Of a stretch of 7,206 nt of DNA, positions 6,020 through 7,206 are shown in pieces. Each line of letters opens with the position of its first letter. The first letter of the stretch is position 1. A model generated the notes under the pieces. It was not told where the DNA came from and did not search any database. It saw only the letters and a list, made by a program, of their open reading frames with translations. The position numbers and the translations under genes were made by a program. The stretch spans positions 1 through 7,206 of the forward strand of contig DAOUYN010000044.1 in NCBI GenBank assembly GCA_030666075.1. Reading direction: 5' to 3'. Source of the stretch: Actinomycetes bacterium (GTDB taxonomy: Bacteria; Actinomycetota; Aquicultoria; CAJVYJ01; JAUVQD01).

Positions 6020-6026
6020 CCCTCCT
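6020..6026 (-). promoter_or_regulatory. Shine-Dalgarno sequence deciding the lipoprotein start
   Basis: Read on the minus strand, AGGAGGG lies 3 nt before the ATG at 6016 (4 nt from its AGGAGG core). It supports that Met over the longer in-frame start 54 nt upstream. Confidence 0.8.
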
Positions 6027-6070
6027 TCGTCCATGACCTCGTCAAACTCACATTGTAACGTATTCTTCAA

Positions 6071-6093
6071 ACTCTTGGTATTAGACCAAGTGT
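6071..6093. promoter_or_regulatory. Palindromic operator-like site over the -10 box
   Basis: CTTGGT (6074-6079) and ACCAAG (6085-6090) form a perfect 6-bp inverted repeat around a 5-nt centre. After one mismatch the symmetry continues for two more pairs (6071-6072 with 6092-6093). The centre coincides with the predicted -10 of the lipoprotein promoter, as expected for a dimeric repressor site. It lacks the G/C-rich stem and T-run of a terminator. The regulator is not identifiable from the window. Confidence 0.45.
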
Positions 6094-6108
6094 AACTCTT
6101 TTAGTAAA
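6080..6108 (-). promoter_or_regulatory. Probable sigma-70-type promoter of the lipoprotein gene
   Basis: On the minus strand, TTTACT (6108-6103, 4 of 6 matches to TTGACA) is followed after exactly 17 nt by TCTAAT (6085-6080, 5 of 6 matches to TATAAT). Transcription would begin near 6073, giving a leader of about 57 nt before the ATG at 6016. The match is good in spacing but rests on short motifs only. Confidence 0.45.
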
Positions 6109-6174
6109 GCTCCGGGCACCTCAAGAAGTATATACAAAATGGGTTGTGAAAAGAAGCACGTTTCCGACAATGCC

Positions 6175-7206
6175 TCAGATCCGTTCCACCCGCAGAGCGC
6201 ATACTTTGAACTCCGGTATCTTGGCCACCGGATCGAGCGCGGGATTGGTCAGCCTGTTGGCCGCCGCTTCCTTATAGTGAAAGGGCATAAAGACGATACC
6301 GGGGCGAGAACGCCGGGTCACCTTGGCTGTCGCCTCAATCTCCCCGCGACGCGTTATCAAACGAATCTTGTCACCCTTGGCGACCCCTAGATTCTTGGCA
6401 TCCCTGGGGCTGATCTCGGCGCAGCCGACACAACTTATCTCGTCTATCCCCTCCGAACGCCGTGTCATCGTGCCGGTATGGTATTGCTGTAAGACCCGCC
6501 CGGTCGTCAAGACCAGCGGATACTCGGCATCCGGCTCTTCCGCGGGCGGACGGTATTTGACACCGCTGAACTTGCCGAGCCCCCTAGCGAATTTGTCGGA
6601 ATGCAGGATCGGCGTGCCCGGGTGATCGGCATCAGGACAAGGCCACTGCAGCCCACCCTCGTGCTTGAGCCTATCGTAGCTGATGCCGCCGTAAGAGGGG
6701 GTCACCGCGGCTATCTCGTCCATGATCTCGTCGACGGATCCGTATGACATCGGGTAACCCATGGCCGTGGAAATATCACAGATTATCCGCCAATCCTCTC
6801 GGGCCTCCCTTAGGGGCTCAATGGCCTTCTCTATCCGCTGCACCCGGCGCTCAGTAGACGTAAAAGTACCGTCGCGCTCAGCAAAAGTGACGCTCGGCAA
6901 GACCACATCGGCGAGCGTGGCAGTTTCCGTCAAAAAGATATCTTGAACGACAAGGAAATCCAGGTTCTCTAAGGCTTCTTCGACATGGCCGACATCGGGA
7001 TCGGAAAGCATCGGGTTCTCGCCCATGATATACATGCCCTTGATGTCGCCCGTGGCCGCCACATTCATGATCTCCACGATCGTCAGACCGGGTTCGCCCG
7101 GCAGCTCGGCGCCCCAGGCTTTAGACATCTTCTCCCTTGAGGCCGCGTCATCCACTTTTTGGTAGCCGCAATAGACGTTGGGAAGCGAACCCATGTCACA
7201 AGCACC
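6175..7206 (-). CDS. Formate-dehydrogenase-like molybdopterin oxidoreductase, catalytic subunit, C-terminal part (5' end outside window)
   Basis: The open frame runs from the right edge of the window to a TGA at 6177-6175 and gives the last 343 residues of the protein. The Met at 7194 is internal, because the visible part begins [10 protein letters not shown], a hallmark of the FdhF/FdhA family (compare GACDMGALPD). Further signatures in fragment numbering are [11 protein letters not shown] (61-71), the [22 protein letters not shown] block (about 100-121), LTTGR (233-237) and YHTGTMTRR (242-250). The C-terminal cofactor-binding domain has FMPFHY (306-311) and [17 protein letters not shown] (316-332). 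These contact the bis-pyranopterin guanine dinucleotide of Mo or W enzymes that interconvert formate and CO2. The catalytic Cys or Sec and any Fe-S domains lie outside the window, so cellular location and electron acceptor cannot be judged. The visible length fits about half of a 700-residue FdhF-type subunit. Confidence 0.92.
   Translation of the reverse strand, partial: GACDMGSLPNVYCGYQKVDDAASREKMSKAWGAELPGEPGLTIVEIMNVAATGDIKGMYIMGENPMLSDPDVGHVEEALENLDFLVVQDIFLTETATLADVVLPSVTFAERDGTFTSTERRVQRIEKAIEPLREAREDWRIICDISTAMGYPMSYGSVDEIMDEIAAVTPSYGGISYDRLKHEGGLQWPCPDADHPGTPILHSDKFARGLGKFSGVKYRPPAEEPDAEYPLVLTTGRVLQQYHTGTMTRRSEGIDEISCVGCAEISPRDAKNLGVAKGDKIRLITRRGEIEATAKVTRRSRPGIVFMPFHYKEAAANRLTNPALDPVAKIPEFKVCALRVERI

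Larger units (their letters stand above)
6017..6174 (-). other. Intergenic region between dehydrogenase and lipoprotein genes
   Basis: This 158-bp gap holds the promoter and palindrome described separately. No G/C-rich hairpin with a T-run follows the dehydrogenase stop, so some read-through from the dehydrogenase gene into the lipoprotein and cytochrome genes remains possible alongside the internal promoter. Confidence 0.5.

Noticed and set aside
6017..6070. Longer lipoprotein start at 6070
   Set aside because: It would add 18 polar residues before the signal peptide, and the strong AGGAGGG site points to the ATG at 6016.

Overview
The window reads as chromosomal DNA from an anaerobic or facultative bacterium with a cytochrome-rich respiratory chain. 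The evidence is a 12-heme membrane-anchored c-type cytochrome and the C-terminal part of a molybdopterin formate-dehydrogenase-like subunit. A secreted domain resembling the C-terminal part of RskA-type anti-sigma factors and a low-complexity lipoprotein are compatible with a deep-branching anaerobic actinobacterium. This is weak inference, and other cytochrome-rich anaerobes cannot be excluded. There is no sign of IS elements, phage genes, tRNA, rRNA or CRISPR.

Left part (1-1344, plus strand): the 3' end of an unrecognised gene, then a SanA/YdcF-type (DUF218) membrane-anchored protein, then a small secreted protein with an RskA-C-terminal-like beta domain. These are closely spaced and may be co-transcribed.

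Centre (1460-4165, plus strand): a two-gene unit introduced by a strong Shine-Dalgarno sequence. The first gene encodes a MotA/TolQ/ExbB-type proton-channel protein with a long cytoplasmic tail that ends in 11-residue (hendecad) repeats. The second, 3 nt downstream, has an ExbD/MotB-like N-terminal membrane helix with one Asp. It lacks a recognisable peptidoglycan- or TonB-binding domain and instead carries three Ig-like (He_PIG-type) repeats, a second membrane helix and a short Cys/His-rich, probably zinc-binding, cytoplasmic tail. This is the most novel item in the window: a candidate ion-driven stator complex with unusual parts on both sides of the membrane and no known function that I can assign.

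Right part (4162-7206, minus strand): a formate-dehydrogenase-like catalytic subunit (entering from beyond the right edge), a lipoprotein with its own probable promoter, and a dodecaheme NapC-like cytochrome. The group suggests electron transfer between formate (or a related substrate) and the quinone pool or extracytoplasmic acceptors. The cytochrome gene converges on the stator operon and the two stop codons share the same CTAG, with no terminator between them.
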